Shown here piece by piece: positions 15,319-24,780 of a stretch of DNA of 64,000 bases (position 1 is the first letter of the stretch; every line of letters starts with the position of its first letter). The notes beneath the pieces are model-generated. The model did not search any database and was not told the DNA's origin. It was given only the letters and a program-made list of their open reading frames with translations. The stretch covers positions 1 to 64,000 of the forward strand of contig CAKSWY010000010.1 of the NCBI GenBank assembly GCA_934513685.1. The letters run 5' to 3'. Source of the DNA: an uncultured Oscillospiraceae bacterium. Its GTDB lineage: Bacteria; Bacillota; Clostridia; Oscillospirales; Ruminococcaceae. The translations under genes and the position numbers were made by a program.

Positions 15319-16842
15319 TCACACAAACAGGCTCTTGCCCGTCATCTCTTCGGGCTGGGGCAACTCCATCAGCTGAAGCAGCGTGGGGGCCAGATCGGCC
15401 AGAACGCCGCCCTCCCGCAGCTTCACATCGCCGCAGTTGATGGCCAGCAGGGGCACGGGGTTGGTGGTGTGGGCGGTGAACGGCTCGCCGTCCGGCTCGT
15501 ACATCTTGTCGGCGTTGCCATGGTCGGCGGTGAGCAGCACCGCGCCGCCCGCGGCCACCACGGCGTCGATGACCTCGCCTGCGGCCTTGTCCACGGCTTC
15601 CACGGCCTTGACGGCTGCGTCAAAGATGCCGGTGTGGCCCACCATGTCGCAGTTTGCGAAGTTCAGGATGATCATGTCGTACTTGCCGCTCTCGATGCGC
15701 TTTTTGCACTCATCCGCCACCAGGTAGGCGCTCATCTCCGGCTGGAGGTCGTAGGTGGCCACCTTCGGGCTGGGAATCACGCAGCGGTCCTCGCCCTCAA
15801 AGGGGGCCTCGCGGCCGCCGTTGAAGAAGAAGGTCACATGGGCGTACTTCTCGGTCTCGGCAATGCGCAGCTGGGTCTTGCCGTGGGCTGCCACATACTC
15901 GCCCAGCACGTTGGTGAGGGGCACGGGCGGATAGGCCACCTCCACGTTGGGCATGGTGGCATCGTACTGGGCCATGCACACATACTGCACGGGAATGCGG
16001 CCCAGCTTGCGCTCAAAGCCGGTGAAGGCATCGTCCACAAAGGCGCGGGTGATCTCCCGGGCGCGGTCGGGGCGGAAGTTGGTGAACACAATGGTGTCCC
16101 CCGCCTGCACGCGGCCGCCCTCGCAGGTGATACAGGGCAGCACGAACTCGTCGGTCACGTCCTTGTCGTAGCTGGCCTGAATGGCGGCGATGGGGTCGGC
16201 AAACTTCTCGCCCTCGCCGTACACAAAGGCAGCGTAGGCCTTCTCCACGCGGTCCCAGCGGTTGTCGCGGTCCATAGCGTAATAGCGGCCCACCACGGTG
16301 GCAATCTTGCCTACGCCCAGCTGAGACAGCTTCTTCTGGATCTCACCCAGGAACTCCTTGCCGGAGTGGGGGTCGGTGTCGCGGCCGTCCATGATGCAAT
16401 GGACGTAGATCTCCTTCGCGCCCAGGTCCTTGGCCATATCCAGCAGGCCGAACAAATGGTCAATGTGGCTGTGCACACCGCCGTTGCCGGTCAGGCCCAT
16501 AAAGTGAATGGCCTTGCCCGCATCAATGGCGGCCTTCATGTTGCGCACCAGAACCTCATTCTTGCGCATGCTGCCGTCCCTGATGCTCTTGGTGATGAGG
16601 GTGAGCTGCTGGTACACGATGCGGCCCGCACCGATGTTGGTGTGGCCCACCTCGCTGTTGCCCATCTGGCCGTCGGGCAGGCCCACGTCCATGCCGGAGG
16701 CCCCGATGGTGGTGTGGGGGTACTGGGCAAACAGCCGGTCCAGATTGGGCTTTTTCGCCGCCACAATGGCGTTGCCATAGGTCTGGTCCGGCACCCAGCC
16801 AAACCCATCCAGGATGCAGAGCATTACAGGTTTCTTTGCCAT
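15319..16842 (-). CDS. gpmI: 2,3-bisphosphoglycerate-independent phosphoglycerate mutase
   Basis: A 507-aa manganese-dependent enzyme interconverting 3- and 2-phosphoglycerate in glycolysis. The N-terminus ILDGFGWV holds the metal-binding Asp, MGNSEVGH contains the catalytic Ser, and LLTADHGNADKM supplies late metal ligands. Length matches the family. The ATG at 16842 (MAKKPVM) is preferred over a TTG three codons upstream because AAGGAG is better spaced. It is the last gene of a pgk-tpiA-gpmI cluster. Confidence 0.95.
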   Translation of the reverse strand: MAKKPVMLCILDGFGWVPDQTYGNAIVAAKKPNLDRLFAQYPHTTIGASGMDVGLPDGQMGNSEVGHTNIGAGRIVYQQLTLITKSIRDGSMRKNEVLVRNMKAAIDAGKAIHFMGLTGNGGVHSHIDHLFGLLDMAKDLGAKEIYVHCIMDGRDTDPHSGKEFLGEIQKKLSQLGVGKIATVVGRYYAMDRDNRWDRVEKAYAAFVYGEGEKFADPIAAIQASYDKDVTDEFVLPCITCEGGRVQAGDTIVFTNFRPDRAREITRAFVDDAFTGFERKLGRIPVQYVCMAQYDATMPNVEVAYPPVPLTNVLGEYVAAHGKTQLRIAETEKYAHVTFFFNGGREAPFEGEDRCVIPSPKVATYDLQPEMSAYLVADECKKRIESGKYDMIILNFANCDMVGHTGIFDAAVKAVEAVDKAAGEVIDAVVAAGGAVLLTADHGNADKMYEPDGEPFTAHTTNPVPLLAINCGDVKLREGGVLADLAPTLLQLMELPQPEEMTGKSLFV

Positions 16843-16998
16843 AAGGTCCAATCTCCTTGCGTCAAACGCGCTTGTATGGCCGGGGCCTTTCCCACCCCGC
16901 GGCCAGACGCCCCCGGCGGCGCGCTGTTTCGGCCGCCGGCAAGATGGGCCGGGCAGGCACTGCGCCCGCCCGGCCCGGGCTTTTTATGTCGGAAGGGT

Positions 16999-17769
16999 TC
17001 AGCCCTCGGTGGCTGCCTTCACGATGGCGGCGAACTTCTCCGCCTTCAGGGCGGCGCCGCCGATCAGGCCGCCGTCCACGTCGGGCTTGCTCAACAGCTC
17101 GGCGGCGTTGCCGTCGTTCATGCTGCCGCCGTACTGCACGGTGGTGGCCTTGGCCACGGCCTCGCCGTACAGCTCGCCGATCACCTTGCGGATGGCGGCG
17201 CAGACCTCCTGGGCCTGGTCGGCGGTGGCGGTGCGGCCGGTGCCGATGGCCCACACAGGCTCATAGGCGATGACAATGCGGCTCATCTCTTCGGTAGTCA
17301 CGCCAGAGAGGGCGATCTTGGTCTGCATGCGCACCAGCTCTTCGGTCACGCCCAGTTCGCGCTGGGCCAGGTTCTCGCCCACGCACACGATGACCTTCAG
17401 CCCGGCAGCCAGGGCGGCCTTGGTGCGCTTGTTCACGGTCTCGTCGGTCTCGGCGAAGTACTGGCGGCGCTCGGAATGGCCGGTGATGACGTACTCCACG
17501 CCCAGATCCACCAGCATGTCGGCGCTGATCTCGCCGGTGAAGGCGCCGCTCTTCTCAAAGTGAACGTTCTCAGCGCCCACATGGATGTTGGTGCCCTTGC
17601 ACTTGGCCACCGCCGTCACCAGGTCGGTGAAGGGGGTGCAGATGACCACCTCACACCCGGCGTCCTTCACGGCGGGGATCAGCTCGTCGATGAGGGCATT
17701 GGCCTCGGTGGCGGTCTTGTTCATTTTCCAGTTGCCGGCGATGATGGCTTTGCGGTTCTGCTTATCCAT
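16999..17769 (-). CDS. tpiA: Triosephosphate isomerase
   Basis: A 256-aa TIM-barrel enzyme interconverting dihydroxyacetone phosphate and glyceraldehyde-3-phosphate. AGNWKMN gives the active-site Asn and Lys, TGHSERR the electrophilic His, and AYEPVWAIGTG the catalytic Glu and flexible loop. GAGGAAC precedes the ATG at 17769. It lies between pgk and gpmI. Confidence 0.95.
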   Translation of the reverse strand: MDKQNRKAIIAGNWKMNKTATEANALIDELIPAVKDAGCEVVICTPFTDLVTAVAKCKGTNIHVGAENVHFEKSGAFTGEISADMLVDLGVEYVITGHSERRQYFAETDETVNKRTKAALAAGLKVIVCVGENLAQRELGVTEELVRMQTKIALSGVTTEEMSRIVIAYEPVWAIGTGRTATADQAQEVCAAIRKVIGELYGEAVAKATTVQYGGSMNDGNAAELLSKPDVDGGLIGGAALKAEKFAAIVKAATEG

Positions 17770-17885
17770 AAGAAGTTCCTCACTCTTCTGTTTTGATTCG
17801 GTGCGTTCTGTGCAGCCGGGTTTTCCGTCAAAAGAAAAAGGTGCGGCGGCGGTCGGCCGCCGCACCAGAAACGCGGGACAAAAAA

Positions 17886-19097
17886 TCAGTTGTTGGCAAT
17901 GCAGGCGATGCCGGGCAGCTCCTTGCCCTCCAGGTACTCCAGGCTGGCGCCGCCGCCGGTGGAGATGTGGGTCATCTTGTCGGCAAAACCCAGCTGCATC
18001 ACGGCAGCCGCGCTGTCGCCGCCGCCGATGACGGTGGTGGCATCCGCCTCGGCCATGGCCTTGGCCACAGCCAGGGTGCCGGCCGCCAGAACCGGGTTCT
18101 CAAACACGCCCATGGGGCCGTTCCACACCACGGTCTTGCTGGCCTGCACGGCCTCGGCAAACAGCTTGGCGGTCTCGGGGCCGATGTCGCAGCCTTCCAT
18201 ATCGGCGGGAATGGCGGTGACCGGCACGGTCAAGGTTTCAATGTTGGGGTTGTCGATGGGGTCGGGGAAGCTCTTGACGCAGACGGTATCCACCGGCAGC
18301 AGCAGCTTCACGCCCTTGGCGGCAGCCTTGTCCATCATCTCTTTGCAGTAGGCCAGCTTCTCGTCGTCGCACAGGCTCTGGCCGATCTCATAGCCCTGGG
18401 CCTTCAGGAAGGTGTAGGCCATGCCGCCGCCGATGATCAGGGTATCCACCTTTTCCAGCAGGTTAGAAATCACGTTCAGCTTGTCGGCCACCTTGGCGCC
18501 GCCCAGAATGGCGGTGAAGGGGCGCACGGGGGCGTTCACGGCGTTGCCCAGGTACTCAATCTCCTTGCCCATCAGGTAGCCCACGGCGGTGGTCTTGACG
18601 TAATCGGTCACACCGGCGGTGGAGCAATGGGCGCGGTGGGCGCTGCCGAAGGCATCGTTCACATACACATCGGCCAGGCTGGCCAGCTCTTTGCTGAACT
18701 CAGGCAGGTTCTTGGTTTCTTCCTTGCGGAAGCGGGTGTTCTGCAGCAGCACCACGTCACCGTCCTTCATGGCGGCCACGGCAGCCTTGGCGTTCTCGCC
18801 CACCACGGTGTCGTCGTCTGCAAAGGTGACGGGCTGGCCCAGCAGCTCGCTCAGGCGCACAGCCACGGGGGCCAGGCTGAACTTTGCCTCGGGGCCGTTC
18901 TTGGGCTTGCCCAGATGGCTGCACAGGATGACCTTGCCGCCGTCGGCAATGAGCTTCTTGATGGTGGGCAGGGCGGCGACAATGCGGTTGTCGTTGGTGA
19001 TGACCCCGTCCTTCATGGGCACGTTGAAATCGCAGCGAACCAGCACGCGCTGGCCCTTCACATTGATGTCGTCTACGGTCACTTTACCTAAACCCAT
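17886..19097 (-). CDS. pgk: Phosphoglycerate kinase
   Basis: A 403-aa monomeric kinase making ATP from 1,3-bisphosphoglycerate. RCDFNVPM holds the substrate-binding region, AILGGAKVADK the hinge-side motif, and IGGGDSAAAV the nucleotide-binding end. The ATG at 19097 agrees with the family N-terminus; upstream in-frame codons are leader. It is the first gene of the glycolytic cluster; gap is not adjacent in this window. Confidence 0.95.
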   Translation of the reverse strand: MGLGKVTVDDINVKGQRVLVRCDFNVPMKDGVITNDNRIVAALPTIKKLIADGGKVILCSHLGKPKNGPEAKFSLAPVAVRLSELLGQPVTFADDDTVVGENAKAAVAAMKDGDVVLLQNTRFRKEETKNLPEFSKELASLADVYVNDAFGSAHRAHCSTAGVTDYVKTTAVGYLMGKEIEYLGNAVNAPVRPFTAILGGAKVADKLNVISNLLEKVDTLIIGGGMAYTFLKAQGYEIGQSLCDDEKLAYCKEMMDKAAAKGVKLLLPVDTVCVKSFPDPIDNPNIETLTVPVTAIPADMEGCDIGPETAKLFAEAVQASKTVVWNGPMGVFENPVLAAGTLAVAKAMAEADATTVIGGGDSAAAVMQLGFADKMTHISTGGGASLEYLEGKELPGIACIANN

Positions 19098-19248
19098 AGT
19101 TCCATTTCTCCTTCCAAGGTCGGGGCAGTGCCCCGGTGTTGCGGCATATTTTGCGCTTGCCCGGCCCGGCTGCCAGCCCGTTTTGAGTTGGGCCCCGGTG
19201 CGCAGGGCGTGAGGAAGCCGGGGCAGCCCTGCCGCCCCATACAGCTTC

Positions 19249-19277
19249 ATTATAAGCAATCGGAACGGGTTTCGCAA
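19249..19277 (-). promoter_or_regulatory. Promoter of the pgk-tpiA-gpmI cluster
   Basis: TTGCGA, 17 bp, TATAAT on the minus strand, giving a leader of about 145 nt before pgk. Confidence 0.75.
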
Positions 19278-19464
19278 GTGATTTTTGACATATTTTTAAC
19301 GATTTCCGGAAGTTGCTCAAAACCGTCCTTCGCTGCAGGTTTTGCACCGCCTGCCGGGCGGCCCCGGTGTTTTTGCGAACGTGGCGGCCCCCGCATAGCC
19401 GGCCCCGGTTCTGCGCACACTAATCCGGGCCCTGCATCACACCGGGAAAGGAGGACTGCGGGCG

Positions 19465-19878
19465 TTGCTTTGCTACGAAACCTTCGTTACGTTCTGCCTG
19501 GGGGCCGCGGGGTACGGCGGGTTGGAATGCCTGTACCGCGGCCGTACCCATTGGACCATGCTGTGTGCGGGCGGGCTGTGCCTGCTGGCCCTGCAGGCGC
19601 TGAACCGCCGCCTGGCCGGGCGGCCGCTGGCCCTTCGCTGCCTGGCCGGGGCGGGCTTCATCACCGGGTTTGAGCTGGCCGTCGGCCTTTTGTGCAACCG
19701 GCTGCTGGGCTGGCGCGTGTGGGATTACTCCGCCCAGTGGGGCAATTTGTGGGGGCAGGTGTGCCCACGGTTTTCCGCCTACTGGTATCTGCTGTGTCTG
19801 GCACTGCTGCCCGTGCTGGACCGGGCCGACCTTCGCCCCCGGCCCGGCCGCCGCCCGCCAAGCGCCGAACGCCGCTGA
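19465..19878 (+). CDS. Small membrane protein, CmpB/putative ABC-transporter type IV family
   Basis: A 137-aa protein with four predicted membrane helices and the pattern GYGGLECLYRG near the start and LGWRVWDYSAQWGNLWGQVCPRFS in the middle, which characterises the PF06541 family. Despite its name the family has no proven transport role. The TTG start at 19465 is preceded by AAGGAGG ten bases upstream. Confidence 0.65.
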   Translation: MLCYETFVTFCLGAAGYGGLECLYRGRTHWTMLCAGGLCLLALQALNRRLAGRPLALRCLAGAGFITGFELAVGLLCNRLLGWRVWDYSAQWGNLWGQVCPRFSAYWYLLCLALLPVLDRADLRPRPGRRPPSAERR

Positions 19879-19900
19879 ACGCCGGCCGCCGCACAAAAAA

Positions 19901-19960
19901 ACGCGCGGCCCTGCCCGCCGGGAAGCTCCCGGCAGCCATCGGCCGCGCGTGTATCTTTTC
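19901..19960 (+). terminator. Terminator after the CmpB-family gene
   Basis: ACGCGCGGCC (19901-19910) pairs with GGCCGCGCGT (19941-19950), with an inner CCGGGAAGCTCCCGG hairpin, followed by a T-rich stretch. Confidence 0.7.
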
Positions 19961-20086
19961 TTGGTTTAACCAGTCTGTTTGAACAGGCCGGATCGTTTTA
20001 ACCGGCTTGCATGGTTTGAAAGCGGGCCTCCCGGTGCAGGCCCTGCCGTTTTGGCAAAAGCGCTGCACGCTCGCCCCCGCAGCGCC

Positions 20087-21043
20087 TTACCCCATATAAT
20101 AGGCGCTGCCCTTGGCCCAGGGGTTGTCTTTGGAATAGACGGTGTGGGTGCACAGGAAGTTCACCCACGCCGGGTAGCCGCTGCTGGCGGTAAAGTGCAC
20201 ACCATCGCCCTCCGCGTAATCCGCGTTCAGGTCGCCGTTTTCGTCCGCCATGGCCCCGTACAGGTCCAGGAACGAGCAGCCCTTTTCCAACGCCAGCTTA
20301 GCCAGCCGCACATTCACCGCCTGCACCTTGCTCTTTTCCAGGCCGGGCCGGGTCTCCACAGCCTTGGCCTGCACCGGCGGCACCGCCTGTACATAAATCA
20401 GGGTATCGGGCAGGCGGCTCTTCAGCTCATCCAACATCCGGCCGTAGTAGGCGATGAAGTTGTCCTCCGCGCCGTCGTTCACCAGGGTGTTGGTGCCCAG
20501 CAGAATATACAGCTTGGCGGGCTGGCGGGCCGCCAGCACATCCAGCGGCACCTCGCTGCCCCGCTCCGGGTGGTTCACGGCGGTGCCGTCCACCACGGTT
20601 TTTGGGGTCAGGCCCACATAGCCGCAGATCAGCGCCCCTTGCATCTCCACATTGTACTCGGTAAATCCCTCGGTGATGCTGTCGCCCAGGAAGGCTGCAT
20701 CCGAGAAATAGCTGGTGTCCACCCGGCCGCACTCCGGCAGGGCCATCAGGTCGTAATCGGTGGAGCGGATGGTGTAATCCTTGGTCTGAATGGCCGGGCC
20801 GGTCACGGACCAGACTTCCTTGTTCACCGTCACCTGCATGGGCAGCGGGGCCAGCACGGTGCTGGTCTGCTCCGGCTCCAGACTGTCGTCCTGCTTGCCC
20901 TTTTCGTCAAACAGGCTGAGGATCAGGGTAATGATGCCCGCCAGCACCAGAATGCACACGGCCGCGCACACAAAGCGCAGGCGGCGCTGCATCCGGCGCT
21001 TTTTGCGCCGGGCGTAATACATGGATTCATTGGAACTTCTCAT
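20087..21043 (-). CDS. Membrane-anchored SGNH/GDSL hydrolase
   Basis: A 318-aa protein: basic cytoplasmic N-terminus (YYARRKKRRMQRRLR), one membrane helix (residues about 22-45), then an extracellular SGNH esterase domain. Block I is FLGDSITEG with the catalytic Ser; an asparagine block is LLGTNTLV; block V is EGDGVHFTA with the Asp-His pair. Such enzymes often remove acetyl groups from cell-wall or surface polysaccharide. Substrate not deducible. Confidence 0.75.
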   Translation of the reverse strand: MRSSNESMYYARRKKRRMQRRLRFVCAAVCILVLAGIITLILSLFDEKGKQDDSLEPEQTSTVLAPLPMQVTVNKEVWSVTGPAIQTKDYTIRSTDYDLMALPECGRVDTSYFSDAAFLGDSITEGFTEYNVEMQGALICGYVGLTPKTVVDGTAVNHPERGSEVPLDVLAARQPAKLYILLGTNTLVNDGAEDNFIAYYGRMLDELKSRLPDTLIYVQAVPPVQAKAVETRPGLEKSKVQAVNVRLAKLALEKGCSFLDLYGAMADENGDLNADYAEGDGVHFTASSGYPAWVNFLCTHTVYSKDNPWAKGSAYYMG

Positions 21044-21279
21044 TCTGCTTTCCCACCCAGCGGGGCCGCCCTGCCGGGGCCCCGCCCTCTCGTTGTAAGA
21101 ATCGAACGTGTGCCGCGCGGCCGGCCGCGGCCCCCAAAAGGGGAACAAAAGCGCCCGGCCCCCGCAGGATGGGGAACCGGGCGTCCACATTCAAAAAGGT
21201 TCACCGCGCCCGGGCACACAGCTGCCCTGGCCGCCCCCTCCGCAGAGGGGCAGCCGCTCGCTGCATCGGGGCAGTCGGC

Positions 21280-21369
21280 TCAGCGCTCCGCCCGAAGGCA
21301 GTACAGCCGCACCGGGATGCTGAGTACCGCAAACAGCAGCCCGCAGGTGATGGCCATCAGAGAATACAT
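21280..21369 (-). CDS. 29-aa single-helix membrane peptide
   Basis: ATG preceded by AAAGGAGG; encodes MYSLMAITCGLLFAVLSIPV plus nine residues ending in a basic tail (RLYCLRAER), a single membrane span. It has its own consensus promoter 30-58 bases upstream, so it is probably expressed. It differs from KdpF and from known holin-like toxin peptides that I can recall. Function unknown. Confidence 0.6.
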   Translation of the reverse strand: MYSLMAITCGLLFAVLSIPVRLYCLRAER

Positions 21370-21398
21370 GGCGATTCCTCCTTTGCCTTATGTCTCTT

Positions 21399-21427
21399 AC
21401 TATAAAGGATACGATGGAAAATGTCCA
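21399..21427 (-). promoter_or_regulatory. Promoter of the 29-aa membrane peptide
   Basis: TGGACA, 17 bp, TATAGT on the minus strand. Confidence 0.75.
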
Positions 21428-21634
21428 GATATTTCAAAGATTTTCAAAAATGAAGCCCGGCTTTTTTACGCTCTGAACGGGCACCGCGCCCTGTGTGCCC
21501 GCCGGCCGCCGCTTCGTTGACAAGCTCTCTGCCGCATTCTATAATAATAAAATACAATTTGTATGATTTTGGCAGCGCATCGTTCAAAAGGCGGTACGGT
21601 CTGCCCGTTTCCCTTCGGGTAGGAAAGGCGTTTC

Positions 21635-23161
21635 ATGAAAAAGCTCATCAAGATCTTCACCAGCCGTCTGGTTGTGACCGGCCTGCTCATTCTGGTGCAG
21701 CTCGGCTGGCTGCTGCTGCAGCTGTTTCGCCTCACGCAGTACGCCACCTGGCTGTCGGCCCTGTTCAGCCTGTTGAGCCTGCTGGCCATTCTGTTTTTGA
21801 TCCAGCGGGACGAAAACCCCGCCTACAAGCTGCTGTGGGTCATTCTCATCGCGCTGGCCCCTCTGTTCGGCGGGCTGCTGTACCTGACCCTGGGCAACAA
21901 GCAGCCCACCCGCCGGATGCGCTGCACCCTGGCCCAGGCCCGCGCGCCGCTGGAGCCTCTTCTCACCGCCCCCAATGAGCCGGCCATCGCCTCGCTGGAG
22001 GCCAAGCACCCCCGTATGTGCTCCACGGCCCGCTACATCGGCAAAAGCGGCCCGTACCCGCTTCAGCAGAACACCCAGGTGACCTACTACCCCATTGGCG
22101 AGCAGCTGTTTGCCGCCATGCTGCAGGACCTGGAGCAGGCCCGGGAAACCATTTATCTGGAATACTTCATTTTTGCCGAGGGCGAAATGTGGCAGGCCAT
22201 GCGCCGCGTGCTGGTGCGCAAGGCGGCCGAGGGCGTGGACGTGCGCCTGATGTACGACGACATGGGCAGCCTGGGCGTTCTGCCCAAGCATTTTCAGGCC
22301 GAACTGGAGCGGGACGGCGTGAAGTGCATGGCCTTCAACCGGTTCATTCCGGTGCTTTCGCTGGCCATGAACCACCGGGACCACCGGAAGATTCTGGTGA
22401 TCGACGGCAGGGTCGCCTTCACCGGCGGCATCAACATCGCCGACGAATACATCAACAAAAAAGTGCGCTTCGGCCACTGGAAAGACACCGGCGTGCGGCT
22501 GGAGGGGGACGGCGCCTGGAACTTCACCCTTATGTTCCTGGAGCTGTGGAACGCCTATAAGGACCCCAACGCCCTGCCGCCCCAAAAGCCGGAGCCTGCC
22601 CCGGCCCTGCCCGGCAGCGGCTGGGTTCAGCCCTTCAGCGACAGCCCGGTGGACGAGGAGCCGGTGAGCGAGAACGTCTATCTGGACATTCTGAACCAGG
22701 CGCGGGATTATGTGACCATCTGCACCCCCTACCTCATCATCGACAATGAGATGCAGACGGCCCTGTGCCTGGCCGCCAAGCGGGGCGTGGACGTGCGCAT
22801 CGTCACCCCCGGCATCCCCGACAAGTGGCTGGTGTGGCAGATGACCCGCTCCTATTACGAGCCGCTGATGAAGGCCGGCGTAAAAATTTACGAGTACACC
22901 CCCGGCTTCATCCACGCAAAAAGCTATCTGAGCGACGATTCCATCGGCGTGGTTGGCACCATCAACATGGATTACCGCAGCCTATACCTGCACTTCGAGT
23001 GCGGCACTCTGCTGATCGACACCCCGGCGCTGGCCGACCTGAAGGCCGACTGTCTGGATACCATCACCAAAAGCCGCCGCATGAAGCCCGAGGATGTTCG
23101 CCCCGGCTTCTGGGGCAGCCTGCTCAGCGCCGTGCTGCGGGTGTTTGCGCCGCTGATGTGA
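21635..23161 (+). CDS. cls: Cardiolipin synthase
   Basis: A 508-aa membrane enzyme joining two phosphatidylglycerols into cardiolipin. Two N-terminal membrane helices precede two phospholipase-D domains. HKD motif 1 is HRKILVIDG (about residue 249) and motif 2 is HAKSYLSDD (about 427). Complete length for the family. Upstream are an AT-rich promoter region (21537-21570) and GGTAGGAAAGG near the ATG. Confidence 0.92.
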   Translation: MKKLIKIFTSRLVVTGLLILVQLGWLLLQLFRLTQYATWLSALFSLLSLLAILFLIQRDENPAYKLLWVILIALAPLFGGLLYLTLGNKQPTRRMRCTLAQARAPLEPLLTAPNEPAIASLEAKHPRMCSTARYIGKSGPYPLQQNTQVTYYPIGEQLFAAMLQDLEQARETIYLEYFIFAEGEMWQAMRRVLVRKAAEGVDVRLMYDDMGSLGVLPKHFQAELERDGVKCMAFNRFIPVLSLAMNHRDHRKILVIDGRVAFTGGINIADEYINKKVRFGHWKDTGVRLEGDGAWNFTLMFLELWNAYKDPNALPPQKPEPAPALPGSGWVQPFSDSPVDEEPVSENVYLDILNQARDYVTICTPYLIIDNEMQTALCLAAKRGVDVRIVTPGIPDKWLVWQMTRSYYEPLMKAGVKIYEYTPGFIHAKSYLSDDSIGVVGTINMDYRSLYLHFECGTLLIDTPALADLKADCLDTITKSRRMKPEDVRPGFWGSLLSAVLRVFAPLM

Positions 23162-23264
23162 GGCCGCGCCCGCACGCAATTTGCCCACAGTTTGCGCCGG
23201 GCCGCACAGCAGCGGGCGGACGCTTTTGATTGCCGATTGCAGGCCATCGCAAATATGAGCCCTT

Positions 23265-23307
23265 GCAAAAATACCGGCAGGCCGCTCGGCCCGCCGGTAT
23301 TTTTTTG
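23265..23307 (+). terminator. Terminator after cls
   Basis: AATACCGGC pairs with GCCGGTATT, with T7 following. Confidence 0.85.
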
Positions 23308-23311
23308 CATC

Positions 23312-23370
23312 TTGACAACTAATGATCGTTCGTATTACAATTAGATCAAGCAAAGCTAATGGTTATTAGC
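23312..23370 (+). promoter_or_regulatory. Promoter and palindromic operators of the TetR-GNAT operon
   Basis: TTGACA (23312-23317), 18 bp, TACAAT (23336-23341). CTAAT (23319-23323) and ATTAG (23340-23344) flank the spacer. A second, perfect palindrome GCTAAT GGTT ATTAGC lies at 23355-23370 in the 5' untranslated region. Both are probable binding sites for the TetR protein encoded next. Confidence 0.65.
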
Positions 23371-23424
23371 CTCTTATCGATTCCAGCCGTTTACGACAAA
23401 AACCACACGAAAAAGGAACACACC

Positions 23425-24063
23425 ATGGAACAGGAAACCACCAAAGACCGCATTCTCACCGAGGCCCTGCGGCTGTTCGCCGCCTATGGCTACGACGCGG
23501 TGAGCGTTGCGCAGATCGCCGGGGCGGTGGGCATCAAGGCCCCGTCGCTTTACAACCACTACAAGAGCAAGCGGGACATTTTCGACCACATTCTGGAGCG
23601 CATCTGCCAGCTGGACGCCCAGCGCACCGAGGCCAATCAACTGCCTCAGCAGGACTTCGACCAGGCCCCCGAGACCTTCACCGGCCGGGATGCTTTCTCC
23701 CTCAAGGGGTTTCTGCTGGACCAGTTCGCCTACTGGTCCGGCGATGAGTTTGCCCGGAACTTCCGCCGGATGCTCACGCTGGAGCAGTACAAAAGCCCCG
23801 AGATGATGGCTCTGTATCAGAAAGTATTCGCCGCCGGGCCGGTGGACTACACCGCCGACCTGTTCCGCCGGATGATGGCCGAGGGCAGCCTGCGCCCGGC
23901 CGAACCTGCCTGGCTGGCCGCCGAGTTTTACGCCCCGCTGTTTCTGGCCCTGAGCATCTGCGACGGCCAGCCCCAGCGCCGGGCCGAGCTGAGTCGGTAT
24001 CTGGCGGATGCTGCGGACCGTTTTCTGGCCAACCACACACCCCAAAAGGAGGAAGCACAATGA
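23425..24063 (+). CDS. TetR-family transcriptional repressor
   Basis: A 212-aa regulator. The N-terminal helix-turn-helix is RILTEALRLFAAYGYDAVSV with IAGAVGIKAPSLYNHYKSK. The larger C-terminal ligand domain has no recognisable specificity. The ATG at 23425 (MEQETT) follows AAAAGGAAC. Its stop overlaps the start of the following GNAT gene, and palindromes in the promoter suggest autorepression. Confidence 0.88.
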   Translation: MEQETTKDRILTEALRLFAAYGYDAVSVAQIAGAVGIKAPSLYNHYKSKRDIFDHILERICQLDAQRTEANQLPQQDFDQAPETFTGRDAFSLKGFLLDQFAYWSGDEFARNFRRMLTLEQYKSPEMMALYQKVFAAGPVDYTADLFRRMMAEGSLRPAEPAWLAAEFYAPLFLALSICDGQPQRRAELSRYLADAADRFLANHTPQKEEAQ

Positions 24064-24713
24064 ACGATCGTCTGATCATCCGCCCGGAACACCCCGAGGA
24101 CTACGCCGCCGTGGAGCAGCTGACCCGGGCCGCCTTTTACAACCAGTACGTTCCCGGCTGTGCAGAGCATTATCTGGTACACATTCTGCGGGACCACCCG
24201 GACTTTCTGCCTCAGCTGGATCTGGTCGCCCAGTGGGACGGCCAGCTGGCGGGCAGCCTGATGGCCACCCGGGCCACCCTCACCGACGAACAGGGCCAGG
24301 GCATTCCCACCGTGAGCTTCGGCCCCCTCAGCGTGGCCCCTGCTCTCCAGCGCCGGGGCATCGGCAAGGCGCTGCTGGCCCGGGCCTTTGCGCTGGCCCG
24401 AGCCCAGGGCGAGCAGGCCGTGGTGATCTTCGGCAGCCCGTCCAACTACGTCACCAGCGGCTTTGTCAGCTGCCTGCACCACCGGGTCTGCCTGGAGGGC
24501 GGGCTGTACCCGGCCTCGCTGCTGGTGAAGGAACTGACCCCCGGCGCGCTGGCCGGCCACCGCTGGGTCTACCGGGAAAGCCCTGCCATGGAGCTGGACC
24601 CGGAGGCCGCCGCCCGCTTTGACGCGGCCCTGCCGCCCCTGCCGAAAGAGCACCGCCCCAGCCAGGAGGAGTTTTTCATCCTCAGCCATGCCCTGCTGCA
24701 GGGTGAGGCGTAA
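24060..24713 (+). CDS. GNAT N-acetyltransferase
   Basis: A 217-aa acetyl-CoA-dependent transferase. The acetyl-CoA loop is QRRGIGKALL after FGPLSVAPAL; the later AVVIFGSPSNYVTSGF helix completes the fold. Resembles predicted acetyltransferases that modify small molecules. Translationally coupled to the TetR gene, so it is probably the function that repressor controls. Confidence 0.82.
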   Translation: MNDRLIIRPEHPEDYAAVEQLTRAAFYNQYVPGCAEHYLVHILRDHPDFLPQLDLVAQWDGQLAGSLMATRATLTDEQGQGIPTVSFGPLSVAPALQRRGIGKALLARAFALARAQGEQAVVIFGSPSNYVTSGFVSCLHHRVCLEGGLYPASLLVKELTPGALAGHRWVYRESPAMELDPEAAARFDAALPPLPKEHRPSQEEFFILSHALLQGEA

Positions 24714-24780
24714 CCCCCGGCAGGTCCCTGCCTTCTCCATTGCAAAACAAATTCAAACCAGAAAACAGCAAATACAAGCA

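Noticed and set aside
15286..17796. 836-aa plus-strand reading frame
   Set aside because: Shadow of gpmI and tpiA in a GC-rich genome; the opposite strand encodes clear enzymes.
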